Notes: generated by a model from the sequence alone, not told the origin. DNA of 64,000 nt from Gonocerus acuteangulatus (GCA_946811695.1 OX328127.1:44475609-44539608), one strand, 5' to 3'; positions 23,228 to 35,327 are shown, counted from the stretch's first letter. Numbers and translations are program-made.

Positions 23228-23278
<51 letters not shown>
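23228..23278. repeat. (TA)n microsatellite
   Basis: TA tract to the right of the compound palindrome. Confidence 0.9.
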
Positions 23279-23282
<4 letters not shown>

Positions 23283-23317
23283 TTATATTTTCTTCCATTG
23301 TTGACCTCCAACTTCCA

Positions 23318-23370
23318 ATAGTATTGTTTTTTGTAGCCAATAGGTCATGCCTATTGGCTACAAAAAACAA

Positions 23371-23376
<6 letters not shown>
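23318..23376. repeat. Perfect 27 bp arm hairpin, 5-base loop
   Basis: Arms 23318-23344 and 23350-23376 are perfect reverse complements (outer end atagtattgttttttg); loop tcatg. The right arm runs straight into a (TA)n tract. Confidence 0.9.

Positions 23377-23431
<55 letters not shown>
23377..23431. repeat. (TA)n microsatellite
   Basis: TA tract continuing directly from the hairpin arm. Confidence 0.9.
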
Positions 23432-23433
<2 letters not shown>

Positions 23434-23439
23434 CTCACG

Positions 23440-24596
23440 TCATGTAATGATTTTAATAGTTTTGTAGTATAATTTTATTAATTTAAACATATCATGAAGT
23501 TTATCTTTAAATTTCTTTAAAATACAAATTCTTTAAATAGAAACAGACGAAATTTTAAATTCATTTATTTTTATTTTTTAATAAAAATAAATGACTTTGA
23601 AAAAACAAAATTTTCATTAATACATTTTATCCTTCAAAAGACCTCGTAAAATTCCTATTCCTAACGTTTCATTCCAAATTGTCATCCCACCCAAATCCTA
23701 GAGGTCAATCCCTATCCACTCGAACCCATGCTTCCCAGGAGGCTTAAGAGACTTTAGCCCCATGACCAGCTACACTAACAGTAGTTAAAAACTGTCAAAA
23801 TATGAATGTTAGCATATATTACGAAGTGCCAATAATGATTGGATCCTTCCATATACTATTGCCTGAAATATATACAAGACGAGCACAATTAATTATTGTA
23901 CTGTAGCTTTTAAATAAACATTTAAAAAAAAAAAAAAAATCCTTGGAAGGAATTATTTTACTTCTAAAAGTCAGACACTTTTTGTATAAGATCTCGAGCA
24001 AGGTCCCCCTTGAAGCATGTCAGCTTTTCCCACGGAACTTCTCAAGTTGAATGAACGTTATCTTTGAGTATTCCCAGGCCGATTCATCACTGTATAATTA
24101 ACCAACAGAAACTTCCTTTACAATCAAGAGGAAATAGAAGAAACATTTATATTAATGGAAATTTAACCTTAACTTAACAATGAAATTGCATAGATTTTTC
24201 TGTCTAATTGTGGAGAGGAGTCTATAATATAACTTTAATCTCAAAAACCTGGATAGTATTCATCTTGAATATAACGCTACCGCTGGAATCGAAAGGCCTA
24301 CCAGTAAAAATAAATGATCCCCAGTGAAAAAACCTTAGGCAAAATACTAAATCCATTTCTTGACCTTACTCGCGACGAAAACCTTGATCAAGTTACTTCG
24401 AAGAAACATTGATGTGTTTTCTCTCTCCCAACATCGGGACGTTTATGATTTTGACCTGATGACGCACCCGGAAGTACCACCTAGAAATATTCATGTTTCT
24501 CAACTCATAGATGCCGAGAATAGGGTTGGATCAAATTTGTATATGTGCGCATCCCTCAATTAAAATGGTCCTTTTTTATGCAATTTGGTACAAAAA
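23440..24596. other. No supported gene
   Basis: AT-rich. A 67-codon frame at 24360-24563 has no recognisable motif. Confidence 0.45.
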
Positions 24597-24598
24597 TA

Positions 24599-25432
24599 CA
24601 GGGTTTCTGGTGGAAAATTTATATTTTTAAATACGATTATTTCAAAAAGTAATTAACGGTGCGGAGGGAGGGTGGTGCCGTTGGAATTATCGATTGTGCG
24701 GATTTGTCAGTCACGATGTCGCAGAGGTCGAGTGAGCATCGCGCGTTCGCTGTGGAGACAGCTTTTAAGAGTAATGATTCTTACGTAATTGCTCGTCGAC
24801 AATTTTGTTCAAAGTTCGGTATTCCTTATACACGCATGAGATAGTTGGACCATTTTTTTCGAAAATTCTCGAGGCCAGACGACGAATGTCAACGGTGAAA
24901 ATTATCGACGCATGATTACGGAATTCTTTTTGCCAAACCTGCGAGATCATCCATCGTACTCTTCACACACGTGGTTTCAACAGGATGGGGCGACTGCACA
25001 CGCAGCCAGAGCTTCGATGAATTTGCTTCGGAAAAATCATAGTCGGGAAAAAACTGATCAGTCGCTTTGGGTACATCCCATGGTCACCGAGGTCGCCCGA
25101 TCTAACTCCCATGGATTTTTTTTTTTTTTTATGAGGCTACCTCAAAGAGAGGGTTTGTAATGACAAACCCCAATCTCTTGTGGCTTTAAAGGAAAATATT
25201 CGCCGAGAAATCAGCTCAATTGAACCAAGTTTACTGCATCGTGTGGCGTAGAACACAAGGCTCCGTTTTGAACAGTGGGTTCAACTCGACGGAAGGCATC
25301 TGGATGGCATACTCTTCAAAAAATAAAATCCGCATTTCCATTCTATCGTTCAATGCATTTAATAAAACTTTGTGTCAATTATTACGTTTTTTATTTAAGT
25401 TTGAAAATATAAATCTGCTACCAGACGCCCTG
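24599..25432 (+). mobile_element. Mariner-like element, internally deleted copy 2
   Basis: Left end cagggtttctggtggaaaat; right end in reverse complement cagggcgtctggtagcagat. Flanked by TA at 24597-24598 and 25433-25434. Sequence is nearly the same as copy 1 wherever both are present, but it keeps more of the N-terminal region and less of the middle. Confidence 0.8.
24716..25380 (+). pseudogene. Mariner-type transposase pseudogene (copy 2)
   Basis: The N-terminal frame opens MSQRSSEHRAFAVETAFKSN and continues as DSYVIARRQFCSKFGIP, a helix-turn-helix segment of the DUF4817 type found fused to arthropod mariner-like transposases. At about 24826-24832 the gene jumps to the core (HEIIGP), with the word ccttat shared by both sides of the junction. 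The first catalytic Asp is lost. The second-Asp segment is intact (TWFQQDGATAHAARASMNL). The third-Asp segment is disrupted in frame and ends in a T run of about 13 bases that shifts frame. The C-terminal part (25220-25330) matches copy 1. Not functional. Confidence 0.8.
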
Positions 25433-25434
25433 TA

Positions 25435-25695
25435 TTTACTTCTTCATAAAATGACTTAATAGAAAGGATCAAATAAGTAGATCATTTTTTCTTATACATT
25501 TTTTTTCATTTGCCTGGCGCGTTACTAGCTCTCGTTGGAAATAAAAATAAATTGGATAGATACGGCCATTATTCTATGAAATATTCAAAAACGTTAGAAA
25601 GAATACAATTACCAAAACACATGTACGAGACTTGGAAATAAAAACAATTTTGTTAGAAACAATTATCAACATATTAACTTATTTTACCAAGAAGG
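25435..25695. repeat. ~260 bp flank shared with mariner copy 1
   Basis: Counterpart of 17905-18168; differs by a few substitutions and small indels, including aaa at about 25590. Confidence 0.8.
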
Positions 25696-25855
25696 CGTAA
25701 TTAGAGCTGGTTGTTGCCAGTTTCCTTTGCATTTTGGTGCGTGAATCTCGCTTTTCATCGAGATGTTTTTGCAGGACTTGTTTAAAATTCTTAGGGGATA
25801 TCAAAACAATGTAATAACTATTCCTATGACATGTTTTCCTAACGACACTAAGGAT

Positions 25856-26768
25856 AAAAAGTCCGTCACGCAGGAGCTGCATAACTAAGCACTTTCCTCA
25901 GAATTTGGGTAGTGTAGACTGCCTTCCAGAACAACTTGCTTAAAATATCCTACATAAATAAAATAAAAACATTGAATAGTTCTCTTTTAATTTTGTAATG
26001 AGAAACTGTGCAATTATTAATTTGCTTCCAGAGTTATGTTTACACATGGTACATACTACACTACTTAATAAATACAAAAACCTCATATTATCGTATTTTG
26101 ATCGAACGCAGGAACAGGATACAGTCCCTCTAGTGGTAGAAAGCGCTCCTTGCGGCGGCATTGTGAACCTATGTCTGGCTGGTTTTTCTATTGAAATATA
26201 TTACAAAGTAAACCCCCCTTTCCGATTGACCGATTCAGCTCATTTTTACAACACTTCTTTCTCATGAGTTACCCACGACGTATTCCGCGTTTCGTTACAA
26301 TACAGCAGAAATTACGACCAATATGAGTATATTAGTAATTTGGGTCCGGAGTAAACCCCCCCCTCCTAATGAACCGATTTAGTTTATTTTTACAACGCAT
26401 ATTTACCTGTAGATTACCACTACGAATACCGAGTTTCGTCGAAATATACCAAAAATCACAGCTGGTAGTGGCGCATTGGTATTGTGGGTCCGGAGTAAAC
26501 CCCCCTCCTAATGAACCGATTTAGTTCATTTTTATATCTCACTTTTCTCTCTATATTACCACTACGAAAACCAAGTTTCGTTGAAATATAACAAATATTA
26601 CGACTGACATGGTCAAATTAGTGTTTTCGGTTCGGGGTAAGCCCCCCTTCCGGTGGACCGACTTTGGTGGTTAACGAACTCGTTCAATCGTTTGCTAATT
26701 GAATGCTATATACCAAGTTTCGTGACGAAAAAACAAAAACTCGGTCCGCTATCGTGTTAACAGACACA

Positions 26769-26831
<63 letters not shown>
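25856..26831 (+). repeat. Family E repeat, copy 1
   Basis: Near-identical to 34416-35389. It starts aaaagtccgtcacgcaggag. After about 320 bases come four tandem modules of roughly 130-150 bp. Each has a C-run next to ctaatgaaccgatttag (or gattgaccgattcagc) and a cgtttcgt/gtttcgtcgaaatata word. It ends taccaagtttcgt, gtgttaacagacaca and (TA)n at 26766-26831. No protein is encoded; probably a nonautonomous element. Confidence 0.75.
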
Positions 26832-26834
<3 letters not shown>

Positions 26835-26839
26835 CATCT

Positions 26840-27177
26840 ATTGGTCAGGCAAGTTTCCTACTGCATATGGCCGTATGGTTGCCATCCGTTCTAAACATAC
26901 ATGATGAAGTAGGCGATTTTCTCAGCTAACCTTCTGACCTGAGTAATTGACTAGTATGAAATATACCGTTATTATGTAAATTATTACAGAAGTATAAGCT
27001 CGGATAGACGATTTAAAAATGTCGAGAATCTAAAATAATGAATCCGCTTCTTAGAGAGCCGTATGACTGGACTGTTACACTGTCCGAGAGTACGGGAGCA
27101 TGAATGGGACAGGATCTGGGACCTTGACCAGTATAAAGCAGCTGTGGTCACTGCCCTCATGCGGTTATAGGTGTTCC

Positions 27178-27220
<43 letters not shown>

Positions 27221-28340
27221 ATGTGTGCGTATCTCGCGAGAGGAATATATAATTCAAAGCGAATGAATAGCGATTATTAATTAATGTTTTTGTTGGTAAG
27301 GCGATAAAAATTTCCTTTTCATGGAGAAAACAGAGTAGGTTCTTTGTGTTAGTGGAATAGTCACATGTCTAGTAAATGTCTTTGTAGAAATATTATTAAC
27401 TGTCAATAAATATAATATACTTAAATTATTTTACTTATAAAAGGCTCCAAAGGCTTTGTTAGTCAATAATTCACTTTTCCACCTTACAAATATGATTAGT
27501 TTAAATTTGTACTCAAATATTTATGACTGAATGTTTTATGAGAGTTCTCCCATGGCTTAGAATATTCATTTCAATGACCGAACACGCTTAACATTTCCAT
27601 TCTGATCTCATCATGGCGTTTAACCAACAGCTCAGTAAACTCGGCTGATTACATCAGTGCGGCTGGCTTTACCATTAAACTTGCTCAGCTGTGAAGTGTT
27701 TATCAGGGAGAATCATTCCACTATAAGTCCTGCCAAAAATTATTTCATCGTAGAAAAAAAATGTGTCTCGCTTCAAACTTTAATCTTGAGTTCGTCTAAA
27801 TATGTAACTCATTTTTAACCATTAAAACCACTAAAGACTTACAAACGGTTGAGACTGTTAACAAAACTGTTTAAGACTTAACTCATTTTCCCTCACAGCT
27901 ATAAATCTAACAGAGTTGTTAGCAGAAGGAAGCCAATTTATAGATTTTGTTTATCGATACTTAAGGAAAGTTGGACTATTTGAAGAAATATGATGTGTGT
28001 ATGGGTTTATATGTTTGTACAAGAGCTTATCTGTTTATGAATGTGTTTATATGTATGCATTTATGTGTGTATGTTTTATTTATTTTTCCTCTTACTAATA
28101 TGTATATGTATTTATTTTTTTTTTCTATTTACATCCTATTATTATTAATGTATATGTGAAAACTATGATTTAAAATTAATAAACAACTAACTCTTTAATC
28201 ATATTTACTGACTGCCCTATCTGCGTTTGTGTTGTTTCTACCTTTCTTACCGTCAATACAAACAACAAAATTAAACCAAAATGAAAAAAATTAAATAAAT
28301 TACGCAGTTAAACAAATTTTAATATTAAATAATACTTAAC
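26840..28340. other. AT-rich stretch with (TA)n(GT)n, no gene seen
   Basis: A (TA)n tract followed by (GT)n lies at 27176-27221. Short frames here are low complexity. Confidence 0.5.
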
Positions 28341-28344
28341 AGTC

Positions 28345-28488
28345 CGTGCCAAAGGGTCGTGGCTTTTCTTTAGAAAAAAGAAGAGGCATCAGCCCTATCC
28401 TGGATAGAAAAGGGTGGTAACCTATAGATAATCCTTCCTAAAATTCGTAGTTAATAATAAATGGGCGTTAAAATTTAATAAATATAAA
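28345..28488 (+). repeat. SINE-2 copy
   Basis: gtccgtgccaaagggtcgtg, cttttctttagaaaa, gcatcagccctatcctggat, gggtggtaacctatagataa and the tail gggcgttaaaatttaataaa. The B box between gtcgtg and cttttc is deleted relative to 45826-46012. Confidence 0.7.
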
Positions 28489-28734
28489 TAAATTATAGCG
28501 TATTAAAAAAGTTGAAATTCATTTTTATGTTTCAGATTATGTTTAGTGTGTATTGTCCTGTGTGAGCAATTCCTCTGAATCATTTGGTAAGTCAATGTTT
28601 TCTCTTTTATTTTTCAAAATATATTTGAACAATTGGACTGAATAAATGTCCTACAAAAAAGCTTCCGACATAAATTTTGATAAGATTACCATGGTGGTGC
28701 TGAAAGTTTTGGTCTCGTTCCGTTCTAAGCTTTC

Positions 28735-28940
28735 CTAATCCAATATGACGCAGCGCTTTTTCTGCCTCACTTCATAGGGAGGAAACCTGCTTATGAGGTT
28801 GACCTCATGAGGCAATCTGGAAGTGCCGGCTAGAACATTTCTTACGATAATAACGGTGGTGGGGTCTCCCGTGGTCTAGTGGCTAGCGCGCTAGATTCAT
28901 AAGCGGGAGATGGTGGGTTCGATCCCCACCTGCGACAAGA
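28735..28940 (+). repeat. Family C end joined to SINE-3 head
   Basis: gggaggaaacctgcttatga, gacctcatgaggcaatctgg and gaagtgccggc are family C terminal blocks. They pass into gtctcccgtggtctagtggc (A box) and gtgggttcgatccccacc (perfect T-arm with B box). The anticodon arm has a nine-base loop and the acceptor pairs only at its outer three positions, so it is a SINE head, not a working tRNA. Confidence 0.65.
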
Positions 28941-28944
28941 ATTT

Positions 28945-29590
28945 TCTCATCAAAAGGTAAGGGTAGAAGATAGAATTAAATTGCATCAGGCAGTGATATG
29001 AGTACCACATTACTGTCATCAAGTTACTAACCGAACCATAACCATCGGCTACCAATTATCGTAGCCATAAGGTGCAATTATCGTATAAAAACAATATTAA
29101 CAAGATACCGTAGCAAGCCGACCTTATTGTTTACTAGGACAGAGAGATGTCATTACGATTCTACACCCCAACCAGTGGTGGCACGTTGACCAAGTATGCA
29201 GAGACCTCGTTTCGCAATGGAATACCACAGGTACCCGCTACGCGTTGGCATGCCGTGCTCAGACCAGTGGCTTGGGTATTAGGACTTTAATATCGCCTTA
29301 TATGGGATATTTCTACATATAACTTTATTAAAATCATTTATTAGAGAAAATTAACACCCAGGTCTGTTTTAAACGTACACCGTTGTTCCTTAATATTTCT
29401 CCCCACTGAGAGGAGATCGTTAAAATTGCCAAGGTGGGGATTATAAAAAGTCTCATCTTAGCGCGTTTCCGTTTTTAGCCATTTAGAAAGTTTAGAAAAC
29501 AAAGAGTTACTGTTTTGTCTTAATCTTTTATGAACAATGTAAACACATGTAAATATTTATAATTCAATCTCATAGCGTAGCAAGAGCATA
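28945..29590. other. No supported gene
   Basis: Contains a family C edge (atcttagcgcgtttccg at about 29455). Otherwise unrecognised. Confidence 0.45.
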
Positions 29591-29594
29591 GGCG

Positions 29595-29834
29595 TTAGGG
29601 TTTACATCTGATAGTTATTGCAGGATATTTATGTCAGACAGAAATTATAACTAATGTAAACTGTTAACAATTTATGTCTGAGATATATATTTTCATCTAT
29701 AAGGACGCGTTTACATCTGACACTTTCTGCAGGAAATATATCTCAGGTGTCGGATATAATAATTATGATAATTATCTCTCCCGCACCTGAGATATATTTC
29801 CTGCAGAAAGTGTCAGATGTAAACGCATCCTTAC
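29595..29834. mobile_element. PIF/Harbinger-type MITE with a 50 bp arm palindrome
   Basis: The right half is a near-perfect hairpin: arms 29700-29749 and 29784-29833, differing at about one base. The outer end aaggacgcgtttacatctga resembles the gcgtttacact ends of the Harbinger relic at 47645-48786. The left half (gtttacatctgatagttatt, gcaggatatttatgtcag) matches the left end of that relic directly. This looks like a diverged end with a palindromic MITE beside it. Confidence 0.65.
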
Positions 29835-29849
29835 AAAAAGAAACTAAAC

Positions 29850-30075
29850 GGAAATAAGTCCATTTAAGCACCGATTTCTCTGATGTCATGTCTGTTGGTA
29901 CATTTTTTTTCTAATACCTTTTTAACTCCAAGCGCAACCAAAATTCAAATATCTTAGTGAAGATGAATGCCAAACGTCTGGAATAATTTCCTGAAAGCCC
30001 AAACCGAAATTTAGTTAGTAAAACTTGTATCGGTTATAGATATCGCTTTATTTATTTAAATTTTAACTCACCTTT
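29850..30075 (+). repeat. Family C fragment
   Basis: caccgatttctctgat, ccaagcgcaaccaaaattca and cggttatagatatcgc in family C order. Directly to the right (30100-30160) are several C or G runs without other features. Confidence 0.4.
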
Positions 30076-30724
30076 TTATTGTAAAATATTTGAATTTTTC
30101 CGGACCCCCCTCCATCTTGGGGGTACTCCATACCCCCCCCGTGGTCACAGCCCCCCAAACTTATTTCCTATATACGCTCCTGGCCCGTAGCGAGTATAAC
30201 TTACTCAACTTGAAAATCCTGAAAAAAATCCATTGCTGTAAACATATTCAGAAAACAAGCAATAAGATAGATAAAGCGAATTCGTGTAAATTTCTCATTT
30301 TATGAGGCTACATCTTCTAATAAAGAGCACGAGGCAAAAGGAAGTGAGCATTTCAGAACGCTTTATTGTTCATTGATGAGCTGAAGAGAAGTGAGAACTA
30401 ATCTTGCAAGGATAACATCCATTCCCTGCTATGTAAATCCACGCTTCCTACAATAATAAAGATTGGCTACAAAGGTCGGATAGAATTACTTCTGGTATAT
30501 TACCACATCCTTGACTTCTCCCCATCCTAGGTCATCTCTGAGGTTACTCTCTATTAACCTTTGGCTCCTGAGCAATCAATTCATTTCTATATTTAATTTG
30601 TATGTTTTTGTTCAGAGGATAATTATTATACACATTGAACGACTGTGTGCAAGATTCAATATATAATACCAAACAGGTGAAGAATAACCCTTCAAAAATT
30701 TTTTCAAACTTTGCATTTATTCCT

Positions 30725-30770
30725 CTATCACAACGTTTCGGACACACAGGTCCATCCTCAGGCAATCATG
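30725..30770 (-). ncRNA. Hammerhead-like ribozyme motif, left arm
   Basis: On the - strand: ctgagga box (30755-30761), one extra U, stem II ggac/gtcc with a six-base loop, gaaac (30735-30739), then gtt as the cleavage triplet. Stem I can pair gattgc with gtgat, including G-U pairs. Stem III is the minimal ACGU. All core bases are present. The extra base before stem II departs from the textbook motif, and activity is untested. Confidence 0.55.
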
Positions 30771-30966
30771 TCCTGTTCATTACTCTAGTTACATTAAAAC
30801 AGTCATGCAATAAATAAACATGATTCCTGTAAGGAACCAATTAAACACTCATTATCACATAATGAGTGTTTAATTGATGTAGGTGTAATTTGACTTGGTT
30901 CCTTACAGGAATCATGTTTATTTATTGCATGACTGTTTTAATGTAACTAGAGTAATGAACAGGACA

Positions 30967-31012
30967 TGATTGCCTGAGGATGGACCTGTGTGTCCGAAAC
31001 GTTGTGATGGAG
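30967..31012 (+). ncRNA. Hammerhead-like ribozyme motif, right arm
   Basis: Mirror copy of the motif at 30725-30770: ctgagga at 30974-30980, gaaac at 30996-31000, cleavage triplet gtt at 31001-31003. One base differs from the left copy in the downstream stem I region (gtgatgg against gtgatag). Confidence 0.55.
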
Positions 31013-31120
31013 GAATAAATGCCAAGTTTGAAAAATTTTTTGAAGGGTTATTCTTCACCTGTTTGGTATTATTAATTAATACCCTTCATTTAGTAATCGT
31101 ATTCGATATATATTTATTAG

Positions 31121-31300
31121 CACTTTCCGAAGGAATATAACCTACTGAAGTGGCACTCATAAAAGAATTTTTGAAACATTTCTTCAAAATTTCATGGATC
31201 CTACCTCCTAGATACCTCCTGCGTATGTTTGTGTGTCTCTTAACAGGATAGTGGCCGTAGTTTTTGTTTTTTCGCGAGGAAAATTAAAATAAACTAAATA
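31121..31300 (+). repeat. Family F repeat
   Basis: Block order agcactttccgaaggaat, gaatttttgaaacatttctt, atcctacctcctagatacc, then tagtttttgttttttcgcga. The same order occurs at 49562-49760 and, in reverse, at 35394-35513. Confidence 0.5.
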
Positions 31301-31611
31301 GGAGGAGAAGTTTACTCGGGAACCAAATTATTAATTTGCCAATATCGGCCATTATGTCCTACACTCTCTCCAATTTACTCGGTAAACAAGAGATTAAAAA
31401 TTAAATAAAAATGCACTAGACCTATCCTCCTCAAACCTCATTTAATTGAAGTACACACCGTATAATAAGTACCTACCGTTTAGTTAGTGCGTCATTGATG
31501 TAGGTGTGGGGCGAAGTAAGGAATAGATGTGAAATGTGATAATAGATCAGTGAAATCGAAATCGGTTTCATTTCGGTATATCTCGATATTTTCTATAGAG
31601 GAGAGAGAGCT

Positions 31612-31831
31612 TAGGTCGAGGGCGGGATTTAAAAAAAAAAAAAAGTTTTATTTTTTCAATTTTAATTTTTCGAAAAACAACTGAAATGTGAGTAATTTGT
31701 ATATTTTTCCGGTGTATCGGTTAAGATTGATAGGTCGATGGCGGAATTTCAAAAAGCAGTTTTTTTCAATTGTATTTTTTCTAAAACAACTGAAATGTGA
31801 GTAATATGTAAATTGTTCGGTGTAGCGGTTA
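31612..31831. repeat. Tandem duplication, ~105 bp unit
   Basis: Units 31612-31727 and 31731-31831 both begin aggtcgaTGGCGG/aggtcgaGGGCGG and end gtgagtaatNtgtaaatt or a close variant, then gcggttaag. They differ mainly in the length of A/T runs. Confidence 0.75.
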
Positions 31832-31849
31832 AGAAAAGCCATTAAATGA

Positions 31850-33000
31850 TGCCTCATTCATGAAAATTCATGAAGTATTAAGGAAGTTATGGCGTACCAA
31901 AAAAAAAGGTCCTTCAGAATTAATAATATATATGGCGATGTTTGAGTCAGCTATTCATTAAAAATAAATAAGAACAAAACTATTCATGTTTATGTTGAAT
32001 TTATACAGGCTATTTGTATAGGAATGAAGCGTAAACTACCTACCATCTTTCTGGGGAATGTGTACACTAATGCAACTCCTGCGTGGCTGTCTTTTTAAGA
32101 TTCCAAATGACTCTTTATCAAATCAATTAATATCGATGTAAAAGGCGGAAAACAACTTTGTCTTAGAGTGACGGGTCCAATACCAAATTAGGATCAGAGC
32201 TCTGCCATATTTGACAACACATATTATTTAAACTACCCGAAGAAACGAGCATATATAAAGCTGAACTTCAAGGAACACTTTAAGCACCAACTAACGTCTC
32301 AGACAGAATAATTGACAGCATTACTATTTGCACTGATTTCTTTAAGTTCTTTGCTCTCCAAGTAAAATATTCAAGACATGCAATTTTAAAAAGCATATCA
32401 TCAAAACTCTATATACTACTAAGTGACAATAAATACATTACATTGACGTTGTTACCTTGACAAACTCAGTATAACCATGGTTCCAAGCAAAACTAGCCAC
32501 GATAAAACTAAAAAGAAAATGATAAAACCATTATCGTCTTGTATTTTATGTATTAACTTTGTTTTGTTTTTTCTAAGGGTGTAATTTAACATTCTTTTAC
32601 TTGAATGTCATATTTGACTAATCCAATTCCTGGTAGAGATCTTTTTTATTCAATCAAAACTCATTTTCTATTGGAGAATTGCCCAAGTAATAAAGAGAAT
32701 ATTATGTTTATTTTCTCCAAATATACATACATATAAAAAAGAGTATAATTTATATTTATGAATGGGTTTGATTGTAGAAAAGCAAAACGTAGAGCCACGT
32801 GTCATTTCTCAAAATTGCTGAAGTATTAAGGGAGTTATGGCGTGGCGGAAAAAAAAAAAAAAATATGATGATTATTGAGTTAGCTACAAATACCTATATA
32901 AGACCAAAACTACTCATGTTTATTTTGAGATTTGAAAAAAGAGTATCACATATGAATGGGTTTGATTGTAGAAAAGCGAAACGTGAGTCAGCCATACAAT
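31850..33000. repeat. AT-rich region with dispersed direct repeats
   Basis: gaagtattaaggaagttatg at 31872 recurs at about 32820, and atgaatgggtttgattgtag at 32758 recurs at about 32953. Together they suggest two diverged copies of one element of unknown type. No gene seen. Confidence 0.4.
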
Positions 33001-33004
33001 GAAA

Positions 33005-33418
33005 CCCCTCTAAACTAGAACTATTAATCTTAGACCAGCCGTTATCTACATCAGATTAGATATATGACATTTTTAATCCATCATTCTAGAGCCTCGGGTT
33101 CTATAAGGGTAGCCAAGTCAGTCCTTCTCATATAACATGCATACTAAGTGACATAGCACATTTCGAAGTTTAGATTTCTGCGAAATATCACCCAAATAAT
33201 CAAACCGCTGGATAATGCCGTACAAATACATAATAATTCTCCTCAGCGAAGAAACCTCAAAAATAATATATATATATATGTATCTTTAAATCTTCATCGA
33301 TCGTGCCTACCATATATCTAGTAATATTAAGCTAATATTGAATCTAAATGATTTATTTTATGAACATCTTCTAGAGAGAGCTCGTTAATAGAAAAGTGTT
33401 AATAGGTATCCAAAGGAA
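33005..33418. other. No recognisable feature
   Basis: AT-rich, nothing supported. Confidence 0.5.
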
Positions 33419-33704
33419 AAAACCTTGTGTTGGTTTACTTAATGTATTGATGCTAATGCAAAAAAGTGACACTCCAACCTTAACCGCCAAGGTCGCGGGA
33501 CAAACATACCAAAACCTTCACATTAAATAATGTACAAGCTTTTCAATATCGCACCTTACATGGCAGGGAAAAGAAAACACAAATTTAATGTTTTCAGTAC
33601 AATGTACACAACTGAACGTTGGATCCCCCGTCTTTTTACAACTCTATTTTTTACAGCGTATCTGCTTCAAAGCCATTAGCGCTAGGAAGCCACGTTTTCT
33701 GAAC
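33419..33704. repeat. Family D repeat, copy 1
   Basis: About 286 bp, matching 36424-36710 with only a few substitutions. Begins aaccttgtgttggttta and ends gccacgttttctgaacat. Noncoding. Confidence 0.85.
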
Positions 33705-34400
33705 ATCGCAGGAACTGCGTCATCTTAGCGCGGTTCCGTTTTTATCTTTAGTGTTTATGAAGGCATAAAATAGAAACAGTTATTACTTTGTTTAGATCAA
33801 TAGCGAAACACCTATCCAAATGAAATCTCAGACAAACCAGTCTTGAAAGGTCTTGATTTACAATCTTACCTGTATGGGTCAGCTATCCCATAAGTCGGGC
33901 AGAAAGGCCTCCACTCAGAGGCATTTGGAAAGCCTTGAGATCTCTCTCTTTGAACGCTACATTTTTAACAATAAATTGATCTTCTTATTTTACTTAATCT
34001 GTTTTATTGTCAAATACATTATCCGACTATAAGCAATTTAAAAATAACAAGGAATAAAACAGACAAAAAGAACAGTTCGAATAAACGAAATCAATTACTT
34101 TAAAGTTTTAAGCACTTATTTCTCCGATTGGCATCGCCTAATTAAAACTTTCTTCAGAACCTTTTTTGTAGAGCATTTAGTAAGCTTTCGAATGGTAACC
34201 TTCTGCTTCCCAAGATTGTCAACGGTTTTCGAGATACTAACGAAAGTATGCAAAGTTACCAAAACTTTTCTTGTCTGTTAATAAAATATTTTATTCTAAC
34301 CCTTTATTTTCTCCAAACGTAACCAAAATTTGAACATATTAGTGTTGATGAAATTCGAACATGCAGAAAATGTTTCAACTGAATCCCATAATTCTAAGTA
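33705..34400 (+). repeat. Family C repeat, broken copy
   Basis: A terminal block (cgcaggaactgcgtcatctt, agcgcggttccg) is followed after unrelated sequence by the body 34070-34400 (gcacttatttctccgattgg onward), which closely matches 35515-35850. Confidence 0.6.
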
Positions 34401-34415
34401 CCAAAATCAAAGACA

Positions 34416-35327
34416 AAAAAGTCCGTCACGCAGGAGCTGCATAACTAAGCACTTTCCTCAGAATTTGGGTAGTGTAGCCTGCTTTCCAGAACAATTTGCT
34501 TAAAATATCCTTCATAAATAAAATGAGAATATGAATAGTTCTCATTTAAATTTGTAATGAGTAACTGATCAATTATTAATTTGCTTCCAGAGCTATGTTT
34601 ACACATGGTACCTACTACACTACGTAATAAATACAAAAAAACTCATATTATCGTACTTTGATCTAACGCAGGAACAGGATGCAGTCACTCTAGTGGTAGA
34701 AAGCGCTCCTTGCCGCGGCTTTGTGAACCTACAAAGCGGGCTTTTCTATTGAAAAATATTACAAATTAAATTCCCGATTTCCGATTGACCGATTCAGCTC
34801 ATTTTTACAACACTTCTTTCTCATGAGTTACCCACGACGTATACCGCGTTTCGTTACAATACAGCAGAAATTACGACCGGTATGAGTATATTAGGAATTT
34901 GGGTCCGGAGTAAACCCCCCCTCCTAATGAACCGATTTAGTTTATTTTTACAACACATATTTACCTGTGGATTACCACTACGAATACCGAGTTTCGTCGA
35001 AATATACCAAAAATCACGGCTGGTAGTGGCGAATTGGTATTGTGGGTCTGGAGTAAACCCCCCCTTCTAATGAACCGATTTAGTTCATTTTTATATCTCA
35101 CTTTTCTCTCTATATTACCACTACGAATACCCAGTTTCGTTGAAATATAACAAATATTACGGCTGACATAGTCAAATTAGTGTTTTGGGTTCGGGGTAAC
35201 CCCCCCCCCCCTTCCGGTAGACCGACTTTGGTGGTTAACGAACTCGTTATATCGTTTGCTATTTGAATGCTATATACCAAGTTTCGTAACGAAAAAACAA
35301 AAACTCTGGCCTCTATCGTGTTAACAG

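Larger units (their letters stand above)
30665..31070. mobile_element. Back-to-back pair of Penelope-type terminal repeats
   Basis: Arms 30665-30840 and 30895-31070 (176 bp) are nearly perfect reverse complements. The 54-base centre holds a further small palindrome (30839-30876, ends aattaaacactcatta). Each arm carries one hammerhead-like motif pointing outward. There is no reverse transcriptase or endonuclease between them. In Penelope-like retroelements hammerheads lie in the pseudo-LTRs, so I read this as an inverted pseudo-LTR pair that lost, or never had, its coding part. Confidence 0.6.

Noticed and set aside
28862..28936. Possible functional tRNA gene
   Set aside because: The T-arm is perfect, but the acceptor pairs only at three outer positions and the anticodon loop would have nine bases. 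The same block recurs elsewhere in SINE context.
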